64,000 nt of DNA from Staphylococcus simulans (GCF_002902285.1 NZ_PPRU01000014.1:47797-111796), one strand, 5' to 3'. Shown: positions 7,967-19,658, counted from the first letter of the stretch. Numbers and translations: made by a program. Notes: a model not told the origin generated them from the sequence alone.

Positions 7967-8736
7967 TGGGACATTCAATCAAAGCAATTAAAGAAGCGTT
8001 AAAAGATGTTAAAACTTTAGCTGAACTGGAAACACTTGAATGGCATCAAGATGAAAGAAAAGGTGTACAGCAAGCTTTATTAAGTCGTAAAAGACAATTA
8101 GAAAAAGAAGCGGCACTTGTTGAGCAGTACCAAGAAATGTCGTTATATGAAAATGGTATTTTAGCGCATGACAATAAGGCGATTATTTGCGGTATAGATG
8201 AAGTCGGCAGAGGACCTTTAGCTGGTCCAGTAGTCGCATGTGCTGTGGTATTAAATGAAGGGCATGCATATTATGGCTTAAATGATTCAAAGAAAGTTTC
8301 GGCTGCTAAACGTGCACAGTTGAAATCTGCGCTAGAAGCAGAAGCGACATATGCTTACGGAATTGCCACTCCAGAAGAAATCGATGATTTAAATATTTAT
8401 CAAGCAACGTAAGTGGCGATGATACGTGCGATTGAAGCTTTATCTATCAAACCGACGCATTTATTGATTGATGCGATGGAATTACCGTTAGATATTGAAC
8501 AAACTTCTATCATTAAAGGTGACGCAAAAAGTGTGTCCATAGCAGCAGCCAGTATCATGGCAAAAGAATACCGTGATGCTTATATGCGTGAACTCGCAAA
8601 ACAGCATCCGGGATATGATTTTGAACATAATGTCGGTTATGGCACAAAAGCACATTTAGCAGGAATTGATAAATTAGGTGTGATTCCAGAACATCGTAAA
8701 TCATTTGAACCGATTAAATCTCTTACAACAAAATAG
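7966..8736 (+). pseudogene. rnhB: rnhB, ribonuclease HII, interrupted by an in-frame stop
   Basis: The sequence would encode a full-length 256-residue RNase HII, which removes RNA from RNA/DNA hybrids and single ribonucleotides from DNA. Codon 149 is TAA (8410-8412) in [19 protein letters not shown], where staphylococcal homologues have a Gln or Lys, so one base change explains it. The first half holds the Asp-Glu pair of the active site ([13 protein letters not shown]). The second half holds the other acidic residues (LLIDAM; AKEYRD). Neither half alone can form the site. A GTG and an ATG follow the stop but have no ribosome site. The rest is undamaged, so the mutation is recent, or a sequencing error, or is read through. 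Confidence 0.85.
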
Positions 8737-8746
8737 TTTTAAAAAT

Positions 8747-8783
8747 AAGGTTGGTGCAAATTGTAATATTTGTTTCCAACCTT
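8747..8783 (+). terminator. Hairpin after rnhB, weak terminator
   Basis: AAGGTTGG (8747-8754) pairs with CCAACCTT (8776-8783), with an inner CAAAT/ATTTG stem. No T-run follows, so termination may be inefficient. Confidence 0.45.
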
Positions 8784-8898
8784 GTGTAATATTCAGATTA
8801 ATTTGAAAAAAAGATAGAATAGTTGCAATATCACACTTCGCGAGGATTCGAGATAAAGTCTAAAAGTTAACAAAATTGACAAAAATAGCCGCTTTCAG

Positions 8899-8927
8899 TT
8901 TACAATAGCGCTTACATTTTCTATAAT
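8899..8927 (+). promoter_or_regulatory. sucCD promoter with embedded CcpA cre-like site
   Basis: TTTACA (8899-8904), 17-base spacer, TATAAT (8922-8927). The palindromic element at 8903-8916, read on the minus strand as TGTAAGCGCTATTG, matches 12 of 14 positions of the CcpA cre consensus and occupies the spacer. This suggests carbon catabolite repression of this TCA step. A second possible -35 (TTGACA, 8876-8881) lies upstream. Confidence 0.65.
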
Positions 8928-8965
8928 TAACAGTGTACTTAACCTAAGAAACAGGAGGATGGAGA

Positions 8966-10132
8966 ATGAATATCCACGAGTATCAAGGAAAACAAATCTT
9001 TCGTTCAATGGGCGTTCCAGTTCCAGAAGGACGTGTAGCATTCACTGCTGAAGAAGCAGTAGACAAAGCTAAAGAATTAGACACTGATGTTTATGTTGTA
9101 AAAGCACAAATCCACGCTGGGGGTAGAGGTAAAGCTGGCGGTGTTAAAATCGCTAAGTCATTATCTGAAGTGGAAGCTTACGCTAATGAATTATTAGGTA
9201 AAACACTTGTAACTCACCAAACAGGTCCACAAGGTAAAGAAGTTAAACGTTTATACATTGAAGAGGGCTGCGATATTCAAAAAGAATATTATGTCGGATT
9301 CGTTATCGACCGTGCAACAGATCGTGTAACGTTAATGGCATCTGAAGAAGGCGGTACTGAAATTGAAGAAGTAGCGGCTAAAACGCCAGAAAAAATCTTC
9401 AAAGAAACAATCGATCCTGTTGTTGGTTTAGCACCATACCAAGCACGTCGTATTGCATTCAACATTAATATTCCAAAAGAATCAATCAACAAAGCGGCTA
9501 AATTCTTAATCGCTTTATACAATGTATTTATCGAAAAAGATGCATCAATCGTTGAAATCAACCCATTAGTTACAACTGGTGACGGTGATGTTTTAGCATT
9601 AGATGCGAAAATCAACTTTGACGATAACGCATTATTCAGACACAAAGACATTTTAGAATTACGTGATTTAGAAGAAGAAGATCCAAAAGAAATCGAAGCT
9701 TCTAAATATGATTTATCATACATCGCTTTAGATGGCGACATCGGCTGCATGGTTAACGGTGCAGGTTTAGCGATGGCTACAATGGATACAATCAATCATT
9801 TTGGCGGAAATCCGGCTAACTTCTTAGACGTAGGCGGCGGCGCTACGAAAGAAAAAGTTACTGAAGCATTCAAAATCATCTTAGGTGATGATCATGTTAA
9901 AGGTATCTTTGTTAATATCTTCGGCGGAATCATGCGTTGTGATGTTATCGCAGAAGGTATCGTAGCAGCAGTTAAAGAAGTCGACTTAACATTACCTTTA
10001 GTAGTTCGTCTTGAAGGTACAAATGTTGAAATCGGTAAACAAATCTTAAAAGATTCAGGTTTAGCAATTGAGCCAGCAGCAACTATGGCTGAAGGCGCTC
10101 AAAAAATTGTCAAACTTGTCAAAGAAGTCTAA
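8966..10132 (+). CDS. sucC: Succinate--CoA ligase (ADP-forming), beta subunit
   Basis: A 388-residue subunit of succinyl-CoA synthetase in the TCA cycle, supplying the ATP-grasp nucleotide site and the succinate site. It starts with the typical [13 protein letters not shown] and shows [10 protein letters not shown] near residues 53-62, the magnesium-binding region EINPLV, and GGIMRCD near the C-terminus. AGGAGG precedes the ATG. It is followed after 20 bases by sucD as one unit. Confidence 0.97.
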   Translation: MNIHEYQGKQIFRSMGVPVPEGRVAFTAEEAVDKAKELDTDVYVVKAQIHAGGRGKAGGVKIAKSLSEVEAYANELLGKTLVTHQTGPQGKEVKRLYIEEGCDIQKEYYVGFVIDRATDRVTLMASEEGGTEIEEVAAKTPEKIFKETIDPVVGLAPYQARRIAFNINIPKESINKAAKFLIALYNVFIEKDASIVEINPLVTTGDGDVLALDAKINFDDNALFRHKDILELRDLEEEDPKEIEASKYDLSYIALDGDIGCMVNGAGLAMATMDTINHFGGNPANFLDVGGGATKEKVTEAFKIILGDDHVKGIFVNIFGGIMRCDVIAEGIVAAVKEVDLTLPLVVRLEGTNVEIGKQILKDSGLAIEPAATMAEGAQKIVKLVKEV

Positions 10133-10152
10133 GGAAAGGATGAGACACTAAG

Positions 10153-11067
10153 ATGAGCGTATATGTAGATAAGAACACAAAAGTAATTGTACAAGGTATC
10201 ACTGGGTCTACAGCCCTTTTCCATACGAAACAAATGCTTGAATATGGTACTCAAATCGTTGCTGGGGTAACTCCTGGTAAAGGTGGTCAAGTTGTTGAAG
10301 GTGTACCAGTATTCAACACTGTAGAAGAAGCGAAAAAAGAAACAGGTGCAAACGTATCAGTTATTTACGTACCAGCACCATTCGCAGCTGACGCAATTTT
10401 AGAATGTGCTGATGCTGAATTAGATTTAGCAATCTGTATTACAGAACACATTCCTGTATTAGACATGGTTAAAGTTAAACGTTACTTAGAAGATAAACAC
10501 ACTCGTTTAATCGGACCAAACTGCCCAGGTGTTATTTCACCAGATGATTGTAAAATCGGTATTATGCCTGGCTACATCCACAAAAAAGGCCACGTAGGTG
10601 TTGTATCTCGTTCAGGTACATTAACTTACGAAGCAGTGCATCAATTAACTGAAGAAGGCATTGGTCAAACTACAGCGGTAGGTATCGGTGGCGACCCAGT
10701 CAACGGTACAAACTTTATCGATGTATTAGATGCATTCAATAAAGACGAAGACACTAAAGCTGTCGTAATGATCGGTGAAATCGGCGGTACTGCTGAGGAA
10801 GAAGCGGCTGAATGGATTAGTAAAAATATGACAAAACCAGTTGTAGGATTCATTGGTGGTCAAACAGCACCTCCAGGAAAACGTATGGGTCACGCTGGTG
10901 CGATTATTTCTGGCGGTAAAGGTACTGCTAAAGAAAAAATCAAAACATTGAATGACAATGGTGTTAAAACTGCAGATACACCTTCTGAAATTGGTTCAAC
11001 ATTAATTGAAGCAGCTAAAGAAGCAGGTATCTATGAAGAGTTATTAACAGTTAAAAAAGACGCGTAA
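10153..11067 (+). CDS. sucD: Succinate--CoA ligase (ADP-forming), alpha subunit
   Basis: A 304-residue CoA-binding subunit. It shows the N-terminal Rossmann-type CoA fold ([16 protein letters not shown]) and the phosphohistidine motif [10 protein letters not shown] near residue 248, which relays phosphate to the nucleotide on the beta subunit. Normal length, co-transcribed with sucC. Confidence 0.97.
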   Translation: MSVYVDKNTKVIVQGITGSTALFHTKQMLEYGTQIVAGVTPGKGGQVVEGVPVFNTVEEAKKETGANVSVIYVPAPFAADAILECADAELDLAICITEHIPVLDMVKVKRYLEDKHTRLIGPNCPGVISPDDCKIGIMPGYIHKKGHVGVVSRSGTLTYEAVHQLTEEGIGQTTAVGIGGDPVNGTNFIDVLDAFNKDEDTKAVVMIGEIGGTAEEEAAEWISKNMTKPVVGFIGGQTAPPGKRMGHAGAIISGGKGTAKEKIKTLNDNGVKTADTPSEIGSTLIEAAKEAGIYEELLTVKKDA

Positions 11068-11088
11068 TTCACTGCGTTTTATAAACCA

Positions 11089-11129
11089 GGCATGGATTTG
11101 TACTTAGATACAAGTCTGTGCCCTTTTTC
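11089..11129 (+). terminator. Terminator of sucCD
   Basis: A 14-bp stem with G-U pairs (11089-11102 with 11109-11122) and a small loop, followed by CTTTTTC. Confidence 0.8.
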
Positions 11130-11287
11130 ATGTTAAAGTTGAGTATTCACATAGTCATTGAAACATAACTTGATTTTTCATATATAATAGTAGAAACTCT
11201 GAATAAGCTTTTTTATAGAAAAGTATTGTTTCCATTATATAAAAGGTCGTATAATAACGAAAAAACCACAAGAAAGCAGGTAAACGA

Positions 11288-12178
11288 TTGAACCTCAAAG
11301 AATTAGATTTAGAACTCCTCAAATTACGCTACGCAGGTTACTCCACAAAGCAAATATACGCACTTTTATTCAGGTATCCAGACTATTTTGAACTAAATTT
11401 ACCAGAAAGAATGACAAAACTTCGACAATTTTCACAAAATACTGCCTCTAAAACTATGCTTCTGCATTATCAAACATATTGTCAGATAGAGCCTAATGAT
11501 ATTTATCAATCTTTGGTCTCTCGAAACATCTACTTAATTTCCATTTTTAATCCTGATTATCCTCACTTGCTTAAACACATTTATGCACCTCCATTATTAT
11601 TATTTTGTAAAGGCAATAGAACTTGCTTAAAAACACCTCACTATTTAAGTGTCGTCGGTTCTAGAGAAGCGACAAAGTATACACAAAATGCATTAGAATA
11701 CCTCTTTAAGAATGAAGCATTACATGAACTCGTTATCGTTTCAGGTTTGGCTAAAGGCGGAGATGCATTTGCACATGAAGCGGCTTTACACTATAATATG
11801 GCAACGATTGGCGTTTTAGCATTTGGTCATTATCATCATTATCCTAAAGAAACGCGTGCATTACGAAAACGAATAGAACAAACAGGTTTAACCCTCTCAG
11901 AATATATCCCCACAGATAGACCTGCCAGATATAAATTTCCGGAACGTAATCGTATCATTAGCGGTTTATCGCAAGGCGTACTGATTACTGAGTCTAGAGA
12001 AAGAAGCGGCGCACAAATCACAGTAGATTTAGCTTTAGAACAAGACAGAAATGTTTATGTGTTGCCAGGCAGCTTATTTCAAAAATTGACCATTGGAAAT
12101 TTAAAACGCGCACAAGAAGGCGCGAAAATCGTTTTGAGTGCGCAAGATATTATGGAAGATTATGAAACATTAAATTGA
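11288..12178 (+). CDS. dprA: DNA-processing protein DprA (Smf)
   Basis: A 296-residue Rossmann-like protein that loads RecA on incoming single-stranded DNA during transformation. The core carries the motifs YLSVVGSREATKY, VSGLAKGGDAFAHEAAL, FPERNRIISGLSQGVLITE and RSGAQITVDLALEQ, all conserved in DprA. The start is TTG at 11288 with only a weak AGCAGG site upstream. From recall, S. aureus has the cell-wall genes lytN and fmhC between sucD and dprA; here there is only a 220-base gap with a terminator and a weak promoter-like TATAAT at 11183-11188. Confidence 0.92.
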   Translation: MNLKELDLELLKLRYAGYSTKQIYALLFRYPDYFELNLPERMTKLRQFSQNTASKTMLLHYQTYCQIEPNDIYQSLVSRNIYLISIFNPDYPHLLKHIYAPPLLLFCKGNRTCLKTPHYLSVVGSREATKYTQNALEYLFKNEALHELVIVSGLAKGGDAFAHEAALHYNMATIGVLAFGHYHHYPKETRALRKRIEQTGLTLSEYIPTDRPARYKFPERNRIISGLSQGVLITESRERSGAQITVDLALEQDRNVYVLPGSLFQKLTIGNLKRAQEGAKIVLSAQDIMEDYETLN

Positions 12179-12242
12179 TTGAAAAAATGAAATAAAGACT
12201 TAAATGAAATGATGTCTGTTCATTTTCAGGTGAATTAAAATA

Positions 12243-12272
12243 TTGACAAATGTAAAATAAACCGTTTATCAT
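12243..12272 (+). promoter_or_regulatory. Promoter of topA
   Basis: TTGACA (12243-12248), 18-base spacer, TATCAT (12267-12272), about 50 bases before the topA start. Confidence 0.65.
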
Positions 12273-12320
12273 TTATCTTTGTAACAAGGAACATTTTATT
12301 GAAGCAGAGGGGGATCTACT

Positions 12321-14387
12321 TTGGCAGATAATTTAGTCATAGTTGAGTCGCCTGCAAAAGCTAAAACAATTGAAAAATATTTAGGGAAACGATATAAAGT
12401 TATCGCTTCAATGGGGCATGTCAGAGATTTGCCAAGAAGCCAAATGGGCGTTGATGTTGAAGATGATTTTGAACCCAAATATATTACGATTCGTGGTAAG
12501 GGACCAGTCGTTCAAGAGTTGAAGAGACATGCTAAAAAAGCAAAGAAAATCTTCCTAGCAAGTGACCCGGACCGTGAAGGTGAAGCAATTGCATGGCACT
12601 TAGCAAACATTTTGAAATTAGATGAACATGCGAAAAACCGAGTAGTATTTAACGAAATAACAAAAGATGCAGTTAAAGAAAGTTTTAAAACGCCGAGAAG
12701 TATTGAAATTAATTTAGTGGATGCACAACAAGCACGTCGTATTGTAGACAGATTAGTAGGTTATAACATTTCTCCGGTATTATGGAAAAAAGTTAAAAAA
12801 GGACTTTCAGCAGGACGTGTTCAATCTGTCGCATTACGTTTAGTCATTGATCGTGAAAATGAAATCCGTAACTTCAAACCAGAAGAATACTGGAAAATAG
12901 AAGGGAAATTCCGTTATAAAAAATCTACGTTTACAGCGAAATTCCTTCATTATAAAAACAAACCGTATAAACTACAAAAAAATGAAGACGTTAAATTCAT
13001 TACAGACCAATTAAATGGTAATGAGTTTGAAGTGACTAAAGTCACACGTAAAGAGAAGAAACGTAATCCAGCAAATCCATTTACAACGTCTACTTTACAA
13101 CAAGAAGCTTCAAGAAAATTAGGCTTCAAAACAAGAAAGACTATGATGGTTGCACAACAACTTTATGAAGGTATTGACCTTAAACGTCAAGGTACAGTTG
13201 GTTTGATTACGTATATGCGTACTGACTCTACACGTATTTCTGCAGATGCGAAAGCAGAAACAAAAGATTTTATCACTGAAAAGTACGGTAAAGAATATGT
13301 ATCTCATCGTAAACAAACAGGTAAGCAAGGGGACCAAGATGCACACGAAGCTATTCGTCCTACAAAGACTCTGCGTACACCTGACGAAATGAAATCATTC
13401 TTAACAAAAGACCAACACCGTTTATATAAATTGATTTGGGAACGTTTTGTCGCAAGTCAAATGGCACCTGCTGTAATTGACACAGTTGCGATGGATGTTG
13501 AACAAGGTGATATTAAGTTCCGTGCGAATGGTCAAGCTATCAAATTCAAAGGATTCATGACATTATACGTTGAATCTAAAGATGAAGAAGAAGAACAAAA
13601 CAAACGCTTGCCGATTATTGATGAAGGTGAAACTGTAATCGCAACAGATATCGAACCTTCTCAACACTTCACACAACCACCTCCAAGATATACGGAGGCG
13701 CGTTTAGTTAAAACGTTAGAAGAATTGAAAATCGGTAGACCATCTACGTATGCGCCGACAATTGATACGATTCAAAAACGTAATTATGTGAAGTTAGAAA
13801 GTAAACGTTTCGTACCTACTGAATTAGGTGAAATTGTTTATGAGCAAGTTAAAGAATACTTCCCAGAAATCATCGATGTTGAATTTACAGTAAACATGGA
13901 AACATTGCTGGATAAAATCGCTGAAGGCGATGAAAACTGGCGTAATGTTGTCGGCAACTTCTACAATGGCTTCAAAGACGATGTAGAACGTGCTGAAAAA
14001 GAAATGGAAAAAATTGAAATTAAAGATGAGCCTGCTGGTGAAGATTGCGAAAAATGCGGTTCACCAATGGTGATTAAAATGGGACGTTACGGCAAGTTTA
14101 TGGCTTGTTCAAACTTCCCAGATTGCAGAAACACGAAAGCCATCGTTAAAGAAATCGGCGTGAAATGTCCGAAATGTAAGGATGGCGAAGTGGTAGAACG
14201 TAAATCGAAGAAAGGCAGAATCTTCTACGGCTGTTCAAACTATCCAGAATGTGACTTTATCTCATGGGATAAGCCAGTCGGCAGAGATTGTCCGAAATGT
14301 GATCATCATTTAGTTGTTCGTAAAAAAGGACGTTCTAGTCAAGTTGTATGTTCGAACTGTGATTATAAAGAAGAAGTACAAAAGTAA
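12321..14387 (+). CDS. topA: DNA topoisomerase I
   Basis: A 688-residue type IA topoisomerase that relaxes negative supercoils. Domains: Toprim (about 3-115, [12 protein letters not shown] and [12 protein letters not shown]); a catalytic core with the active tyrosine Y298 in [14 protein letters not shown]; three C-terminal four-cysteine zinc ribbons (from [16 protein letters not shown] and CPKCDHHL). The start is TTG at 12321 with GAGGGGG upstream. Length is normal for staphylococci. Confidence 0.97.
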   Translation: MADNLVIVESPAKAKTIEKYLGKRYKVIASMGHVRDLPRSQMGVDVEDDFEPKYITIRGKGPVVQELKRHAKKAKKIFLASDPDREGEAIAWHLANILKLDEHAKNRVVFNEITKDAVKESFKTPRSIEINLVDAQQARRIVDRLVGYNISPVLWKKVKKGLSAGRVQSVALRLVIDRENEIRNFKPEEYWKIEGKFRYKKSTFTAKFLHYKNKPYKLQKNEDVKFITDQLNGNEFEVTKVTRKEKKRNPANPFTTSTLQQEASRKLGFKTRKTMMVAQQLYEGIDLKRQGTVGLITYMRTDSTRISADAKAETKDFITEKYGKEYVSHRKQTGKQGDQDAHEAIRPTKTLRTPDEMKSFLTKDQHRLYKLIWERFVASQMAPAVIDTVAMDVEQGDIKFRANGQAIKFKGFMTLYVESKDEEEEQNKRLPIIDEGETVIATDIEPSQHFTQPPPRYTEARLVKTLEELKIGRPSTYAPTIDTIQKRNYVKLESKRFVPTELGEIVYEQVKEYFPEIIDVEFTVNMETLLDKIAEGDENWRNVVGNFYNGFKDDVERAEKEMEKIEIKDEPAGEDCEKCGSPMVIKMGRYGKFMACSNFPDCRNTKAIVKEIGVKCPKCKDGEVVERKSKKGRIFYGCSNYPECDFISWDKPVGRDCPKCDHHLVVRKKGRSSQVVCSNCDYKEEVQK

Positions 14388-14397
14388 AGTAAGAGCT

Positions 14398-14446
14398 GAG
14401 AGGTTGGACACAAAAAGCACAACGCTGCTTGCGTCTCGCCTCTTTT
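14398..14446 (+). terminator. Possible weak terminator between topA and trmFO
   Basis: GAGAGG (14398-14403) can pair with CCTCTT (14439-14444), with an inner AAGCA/TGCTT stem (14415-14419 and 14426-14430) and TTTT at the end. It is imperfect and lies just before the trmFO ribosome site. Confidence 0.35.
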
Positions 14447-14470
14447 CATCTGAATGAGGAGGATTTATTT

Positions 14471-15778
14471 ATGACAGAGACAGTTAACGTGGTCGGTGCA
14501 GGTTTAGCTGGTTCAGAAGCTGCATACCAGCTTGCGCAACGAGGTATCAAAGTTAATTTGATTGAAATGCGTCCAGTAAAACAAACACCAGCCCACCATA
14601 CAGATAAATTCGCGGAATTAGTTTGTTCGAACTCATTACGCGGCAACTCACTGACAAATGCGGTAGGTGTGTTAAAAGAAGAAATGCGTCGCTTAGATTC
14701 ATTGATTATTAGAGCGGCTGATAATGCACGTGTGCCAGCTGGCGGTGCGTTAGCAGTAGATAGACATGACTTTGCGGGTTATATTACTGATACTTTGAAA
14801 TCACATCCGAATATTACAGTTATCAATGAAGAAATTGAGAAAATCCCTGAAGGTTATACAATTATTGCGACAGGTCCATTAACGACAGAAGGGCTTGCGA
14901 AAGAAATTGTGGACATTACAGGTGAAGATCAACTTTACTTCTATGATGCGGCAGCACCGATTATCGAAAAAGATACGATTGATATGGATAAAGTCTATTT
15001 GAAGTCACGTTATGATAAAGGTGAAGCGGCTTACTTAAACTGTCCGATGACAGAAGAAGAGTTCGACCGTTTTTATGATGCGGTGTTGGAAGCGGAAGTT
15101 GCGCCAGTAAACGAATTTGAAAAAGAAAAATATTTCGAAGGCTGTATGCCATTTGAAGTAATGGCTGAGCGTGGTCGTAAAACATTACTATTTGGGCCAA
15201 TGAAACCTGTAGGATTAGAAGACCCTAAAACAGGTAAGCGTCCATTTGCGGTGGTTCAATTACGTCAAGATGACGCAGCAGGTACACTTTATAATATTGT
15301 CGGATTCCAGACACATTTAAAATGGGGTGCACAAAAAGAAGTTATCCGTTTAATCCCTGGTTTGGAAAATGTTGATATTGTACGTTATGGCGTTATGCAC
15401 CGTAATACATTTATCAACTCACCGGATGTCTTAAGTGAAACATATCAACTTAAAGGACATGATCAAGTTTACTTTGCAGGTCAAATGACTGGTGTAGAAG
15501 GTTATGTGGAAAGTGCTGCCAGCGGTTTAGTGGCTGGTATCAATGTGGCGCATAAACTACAAGGCAAAGCAGAAGTGATTTTCCCGCGTGAAACAATGAT
15601 CGGCAGTATGGCATATTATATTTCACATGCGAAGAACAATAAGAACTTCCAACCGATGAATGCAAACTTCGGTTTAGTGCCGTCACTTGAGAAAAGAATT
15701 AAAGATAAAAAAGAACGTTATGAGCAACAAGCGAATCGTGCTTTAACGTACTTAGAAAACTTTAAGCAAACATTGTGA
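14471..15778 (+). CDS. trmFO: tRNA (uracil-5-)-methyltransferase TrmFO (Gid)
   Basis: A 435-residue FAD enzyme that uses methylene-tetrahydrofolate to make ribothymidine at tRNA position 54. The FAD-binding motif [14 protein letters not shown] is near the N-terminus; [15 protein letters not shown] and the C-terminal [17 protein letters not shown] are characteristic of the family. An upstream in-frame start at 14429 would add 14 residues, but the ATG at 14471 has GAGGAGG upstream and gives the family N-terminus. Confidence 0.95.
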   Translation: MTETVNVVGAGLAGSEAAYQLAQRGIKVNLIEMRPVKQTPAHHTDKFAELVCSNSLRGNSLTNAVGVLKEEMRRLDSLIIRAADNARVPAGGALAVDRHDFAGYITDTLKSHPNITVINEEIEKIPEGYTIIATGPLTTEGLAKEIVDITGEDQLYFYDAAAPIIEKDTIDMDKVYLKSRYDKGEAAYLNCPMTEEEFDRFYDAVLEAEVAPVNEFEKEKYFEGCMPFEVMAERGRKTLLFGPMKPVGLEDPKTGKRPFAVVQLRQDDAAGTLYNIVGFQTHLKWGAQKEVIRLIPGLENVDIVRYGVMHRNTFINSPDVLSETYQLKGHDQVYFAGQMTGVEGYVESAASGLVAGINVAHKLQGKAEVIFPRETMIGSMAYYISHAKNNKNFQPMNANFGLVPSLEKRIKDKKERYEQQANRALTYLENFKQTL

Positions 15779-15899
15779 TAAATTATGAATATTTTGATAA
15801 AATAGATTTGTGTTTAGAAAACGTTTGCGGTTTCGAGACTTAAATCACTGCAGCTCCCTCTGTCTATATGCTACAATGCAAATGATGGAGGGGTTTTTA

Positions 15900-16790
15900 T
15901 TGAATAAAATCCAAGATTCTTTTTTATACATGTTAAAGGTAGAACGCTTTTTTTCTAAACATACTTTGAAATCATATCACGACGATTTGATGCAGTTTAA
16001 TTCTTTTTTAGAACAGGAGCATTTACAATTAAAATCTTTTGAATATAAGGATGCAAGAAATTATTTATCTTATTTATATTCAAAAGGCTTGAAAAGAACA
16101 ACAGTTTCTCGTAAAATTTCAACGTTACGGTCTTTTTATGAATACTGGATGACGCAAGATGACACAGTAGTAAATCCTTTTGTTCAACTTGTGCATCCAA
16201 AGAAAGAGCAATATTTGCCTCATTTTTTCTATGAAGAAGAAATGAGTGCGTTATTTGAAACAGTTGAAGAAGATGAACATAAAGGCATGCGTGATCGTGT
16301 CATTTTAGAATTATTATATGGTACGGGCATTCGTGTTTCAGAATTAGTGAACATTAAGTTAGAGGATTTAGATTTAAATTCACCAGGTGTGAAAGTGCTT
16401 GGGAAAGGTAATAAAGAACGCTTTATTCCTTTTGGAAATATGTGCAGAGAGAGTATTGAACGTTATCTTTCAGAATTTCCTCCGCTCAAAAAAGCGTCTC
16501 ATGATTATTTGCTTGTAAATATGAATGGGCGACCGATTACTGAACGGGGCGTTCGTTATGTGTTGAATGATATTGTGAAACGCACATCGGGCGTGACGGA
16601 TATTCACCCGCATAAATTGAGACATACTTTTGCGACACATATGTTGAATGAAGGTGCGGATTTAAGAACAGTGCAATCTTTGCTTGGTCATGTCAATCTT
16701 TCAACAACAGGGCGATATACGCATGTTTCCAACCAACAATTGCGCAAAGTCTATTTAAATGCACATCCTCGAGCTAAAAAGGAGAAATAG
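15900..16790 (+). CDS. xerC: Tyrosine recombinase XerC
   Basis: A 296-residue site-specific recombinase that, with XerD, resolves chromosome dimers at dif. It has an N-terminal SAM-like DNA-binding domain (about 1-85) and a catalytic domain with Arg in GTGIRVSEL, HxxR in [16 protein letters not shown] in [10 protein letters not shown] and the nucleophile in GRYTHV. The start is TTG at 15900 because GGAGGGG stands at 15887-15893; the frame stays open 90 bases further upstream, but those residues are not family-like. It is followed after 2 bases by hslV. Confidence 0.93.
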   Translation: MNKIQDSFLYMLKVERFFSKHTLKSYHDDLMQFNSFLEQEHLQLKSFEYKDARNYLSYLYSKGLKRTTVSRKISTLRSFYEYWMTQDDTVVNPFVQLVHPKKEQYLPHFFYEEEMSALFETVEEDEHKGMRDRVILELLYGTGIRVSELVNIKLEDLDLNSPGVKVLGKGNKERFIPFGNMCRESIERYLSEFPPLKKASHDYLLVNMNGRPITERGVRYVLNDIVKRTSGVTDIHPHKLRHTFATHMLNEGADLRTVQSLLGHVNLSTTGRYTHVSNQQLRKVYLNAHPRAKKEK

Positions 16791-16792
16791 GA

Positions 16793-17332
16793 ATGAATAA
16801 TTCAATTCATGCGACAACAATCTTTGCGGTCAGACAAAATGGTCATGCTGCAATGGCAGGCGACGGTCAAGTGACATTAGGACAACAAGTCATCATGAAA
16901 CAAACAGCAAGAAAAGTTCGTAGACTGTATGATGGCAAAGTCTTAGCTGGCTTCGCTGGTAGTGTGGCAGATGCCTTTACACTTTTCGAAAAATTCGAAA
17001 CTAAGTTGCAAGAATTCAGCGGTAATTTAGAACGTGCTGCAGTTGAACTTGCACAAGAGTGGAGAGGCGATAAACAGCTGAGACAACTTGAAGCAATGCT
17101 GATTGTAATGGACAAAAACGCAATATTAGTCGTCAGCGGTACAGGTGAAGTAATCGCACCTGATGATGATTTAATTGCGATTGGTTCAGGCGGCAATTAT
17201 GCTTTAAGTGCTGGACGTGCTTTAAAACGTCATACAGACATGTCAGCAAAAGACATGGCTTATGCAAGTTTGAAAGTCGCTTCAGAAATTTGTGTTTTCA
17301 CAAATGACAACATTATTGTCGAAGAATTATAA
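16793..17332 (+). CDS. hslV: ATP-dependent protease subunit HslV (ClpQ/CodW)
   Basis: A 179-residue peptidase subunit of the HslUV proteasome-like machine. By alignment from recall, Thr8 in [12 protein letters not shown] matches the catalytic N-terminal Thr of E. coli HslV, so about seven residues precede it as in other Firmicutes; these may be processed. [18 protein letters not shown] and [14 protein letters not shown] are family motifs. It is encoded between xerC and hslU in the codY operon. Confidence 0.95.
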   Translation: MNNSIHATTIFAVRQNGHAAMAGDGQVTLGQQVIMKQTARKVRRLYDGKVLAGFAGSVADAFTLFEKFETKLQEFSGNLERAAVELAQEWRGDKQLRQLEAMLIVMDKNAILVVSGTGEVIAPDDDLIAIGSGGNYALSAGRALKRHTDMSAKDMAYASLKVASEICVFTNDNIIVEEL

Positions 17333-17410
17333 GTACAACGAAAATTAAGACAACATTATTTTTCCAAAACATTGGAAGAGGTAAATTATATATTGGAGGT
17401 TGATCAACGA

Positions 17411-18817
17411 ATGGATGCTAGCGCAATCAAACTTACCCCAAGAGACATTGTATCGCGTTTGAATGAATACATTGTCGGTCAAGATGACGCTAAGAAGAAA
17501 GTAGCCATTGCTTTGAGAAACAGATATCGCCGAAGTCAGTTGGACGAAGAATTAAAACAAGAAATCGTTCCGAAAAACATTTTGATGATTGGTCCAACTG
17601 GTGTGGGTAAAACTGAAATCGCAAGAAGAATGGCCAAAATCGTCGGCGCACCATTTATTAAAGTTGAAGCAACTAAGTTCACAGAGGTAGGCTATGTTGG
17701 ACGTGATGTTGAAAGCATGGTACGTGACTTGGTTGATGTTGCTGTCAGACTTGTTAAAGAAGCTAGAAAAGAACAAGTTAAAGACGAAGCGATTAAAAAA
17801 GCGAATGAAAAATTGGTTAAATTGCTCGTACCGAGTATGAAGAAAAAAGCGAACCAAAATGCAGGTAATCCTTTTGAATCATTATTCGGCGGAATGATGC
17901 CGAACTTTGGCAACCAAGATGATGAAGATGAAGAACCGCCAACAGAAGACGTTAAAACAAAACGTTCTGAAATTCGCCGCCAATTATTAAATGGTGAATT
18001 AGAAGAAGAAAAAGTTCGTATCAAAGTTGAACAAGACCCAGGTGCAATGGGAATGTTAGGTACAAACCAAAACCAACAAGTTCAAGACATGATGAATCAA
18101 TTGATGCCTAAGAAAAAAGTGGAGCGTGAAGTTCCAGTGAAAACTGCACGTAAAATTCTAGCTGATGATTATGCAGATGAATTAATCGATCATGAAACAG
18201 CAAACCAAGAAGCGCTAGAATTAGCAGAACAAATGGGCATTATCTTTATCGATGAAATTGATAAAGTAGCCAGCAATAATCATGCAGGCGGCCAAGACGT
18301 ATCAAGACAAGGTGTACAACGTGACATCTTACCGATTGTCGAAGGCAGTGTCGTTCAAACGAAATATGGTAGTGTCAACACTGAACACATGCTCTTTATC
18401 GGAGCAGGTGCTTTCCATGTGTCAAAACCAAGTGATTTGATTCCTGAATTACAAGGACGTTTCCCAATTCGTGTTGAACTTGAAAGTTTATCAGTTGAAG
18501 ATTTCGTGAATATTCTTAAAGAACCAAAACTTTCACTGATTAAACAATACGAAGCATTATTACAAACAGAAGAAGTAACGGTTAACTTCACAGACGAAGC
18601 GATTACACGCTTAGCTGAAATTGCTTTCCAAGTTAACCAAGACACTGATAATATCGGTGCACGTCGACTTCATACGATTTTAGAAAAAATGCTGGAGGAT
18701 CTTTCATACGAAGCACCTGGAATGCCGAATGCGGTGGTAGAGATAACAGCACAATATGTTGATGATAAATTGAAATCTATTTCTACAAACAAAGATTTAA
18801 GTGCATTTATCTTATAA
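17411..18817 (+). CDS. hslU: ATP-dependent protease ATPase subunit HslU (ClpY)
   Basis: A 468-residue AAA+ unfoldase that feeds substrates to HslV. Walker A is GPTGVGKT (residues 61-68), the pore loop GYVGRD follows, then the family I-domain insertion rich in charged and Gln/Asn residues (about 135-245), Walker [10 protein letters not shown] and a C-terminal sensor region [10 protein letters not shown]. The frame opens earlier, but the ATG at 17411 with GGAGG at 17395-17399 gives the family N-terminus. Confidence 0.96.
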   Translation: MDASAIKLTPRDIVSRLNEYIVGQDDAKKKVAIALRNRYRRSQLDEELKQEIVPKNILMIGPTGVGKTEIARRMAKIVGAPFIKVEATKFTEVGYVGRDVESMVRDLVDVAVRLVKEARKEQVKDEAIKKANEKLVKLLVPSMKKKANQNAGNPFESLFGGMMPNFGNQDDEDEEPPTEDVKTKRSEIRRQLLNGELEEEKVRIKVEQDPGAMGMLGTNQNQQVQDMMNQLMPKKKVEREVPVKTARKILADDYADELIDHETANQEALELAEQMGIIFIDEIDKVASNNHAGGQDVSRQGVQRDILPIVEGSVVQTKYGSVNTEHMLFIGAGAFHVSKPSDLIPELQGRFPIRVELESLSVEDFVNILKEPKLSLIKQYEALLQTEEVTVNFTDEAITRLAEIAFQVNQDTDNIGARRLHTILEKMLEDLSYEAPGMPNAVVEITAQYVDDKLKSISTNKDLSAFIL

Positions 18818-18850
18818 ACTTATAATTACAAATACAAAAGGAGAAGAAAA

Positions 18851-19624
18851 ATGAGTTTACTTTCAAAAACAAGAGAATTGAATACACTGTTGCAAAAACA
18901 TAAAGGAATTGCTGTAGATTTTAAAGACGTAGCGCGTAAAATTAGTGAGGTAACTGTAACTAATGTATTTATCGTTTCACGCAGAGGTAAAATCCTAGGA
19001 GCAAGCTTAAATGAATTGTTGAAAAACAGTCGAATCAATCAAATGTTGGAAGACCGCCATATTCCAAGTGAATATACTGAAAAATTAATGGACGTTAAAC
19101 AAACAGAATCAAACATTGATATCGATGATGATTTATCTGTATTCCCTCCAGAAAACAGAGATGCGTTCATTGATAGTAAAACAACAATCTTCCCAGTATT
19201 AGGTGGTGGAGAACGTTTAGGTACTTTAGTACTTGGCCGTGTATCTGATGAGTTTAATGAAAACGACTTAGTACTAGGTGAATATGCAGCAACAGTATTA
19301 GGTATGGAAATCTTACGTGAAAAACACAGTGAAGTAGAACAAGAAGCACGTGATAAAGCAGCAATCAACATGGCGATCAACTCTTTATCATACTCAGAAA
19401 GAGAAGCAATCGAGCACATCTTTGAAGAATTAGGCGGTAAAGAAGGATTATTAATCGCATCTAAAGTTGCTGACCGTGTCGGCATCACGCGTTCAGTTAT
19501 CGTAAATGCATTACGTAAACTTGAAAGTGCTGGTGTTATCGAGTCACGTTCACTTGGTATGAAAGGTACTTTCATCAAAGTTAAAAAAGAACAATTCTTA
19601 GACGAATTAGAAAAAACAAAATAA
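18851..19624 (+). CDS. codY: GTP/branched-chain amino acid-sensing repressor CodY
   Basis: A 257-residue global regulator. The N-terminal GAF domain (about 1-155) binds Ile, Leu or Val, and GTP acts as a second signal. The C-terminal winged helix (about 190-257) contains [20 protein letters not shown]. It represses amino acid biosynthesis, transport and virulence functions when nutrients are plentiful. GGAGAAG precedes the ATG. It is the last gene of the xerC-hslVU-codY group. Confidence 0.97.
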   Translation: MSLLSKTRELNTLLQKHKGIAVDFKDVARKISEVTVTNVFIVSRRGKILGASLNELLKNSRINQMLEDRHIPSEYTEKLMDVKQTESNIDIDDDLSVFPPENRDAFIDSKTTIFPVLGGGERLGTLVLGRVSDEFNENDLVLGEYAATVLGMEILREKHSEVEQEARDKAAINMAINSLSYSEREAIEHIFEELGGKEGLLIASKVADRVGITRSVIVNALRKLESAGVIESRSLGMKGTFIKVKKEQFLDELEKTK

Positions 19625-19658
19625 GACGATAGAACGCTGACAACTTAAATTTTAAATA

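Noticed and set aside
9289..9795. Long antisense open frame opposite sucC
   Set aside because: Ser/Ala-rich product typical of the complement of a highly expressed gene; no start signals. Similar frames opposite tsf, hslU, ftsK and recA were rejected for the same reason.
12216..12236. Possible CodY box (CATTTTCAG...GAATT) upstream of topA
   Set aside because: The left half matches the AATTTTCWGAAAATT consensus but the right half does not; too weak.
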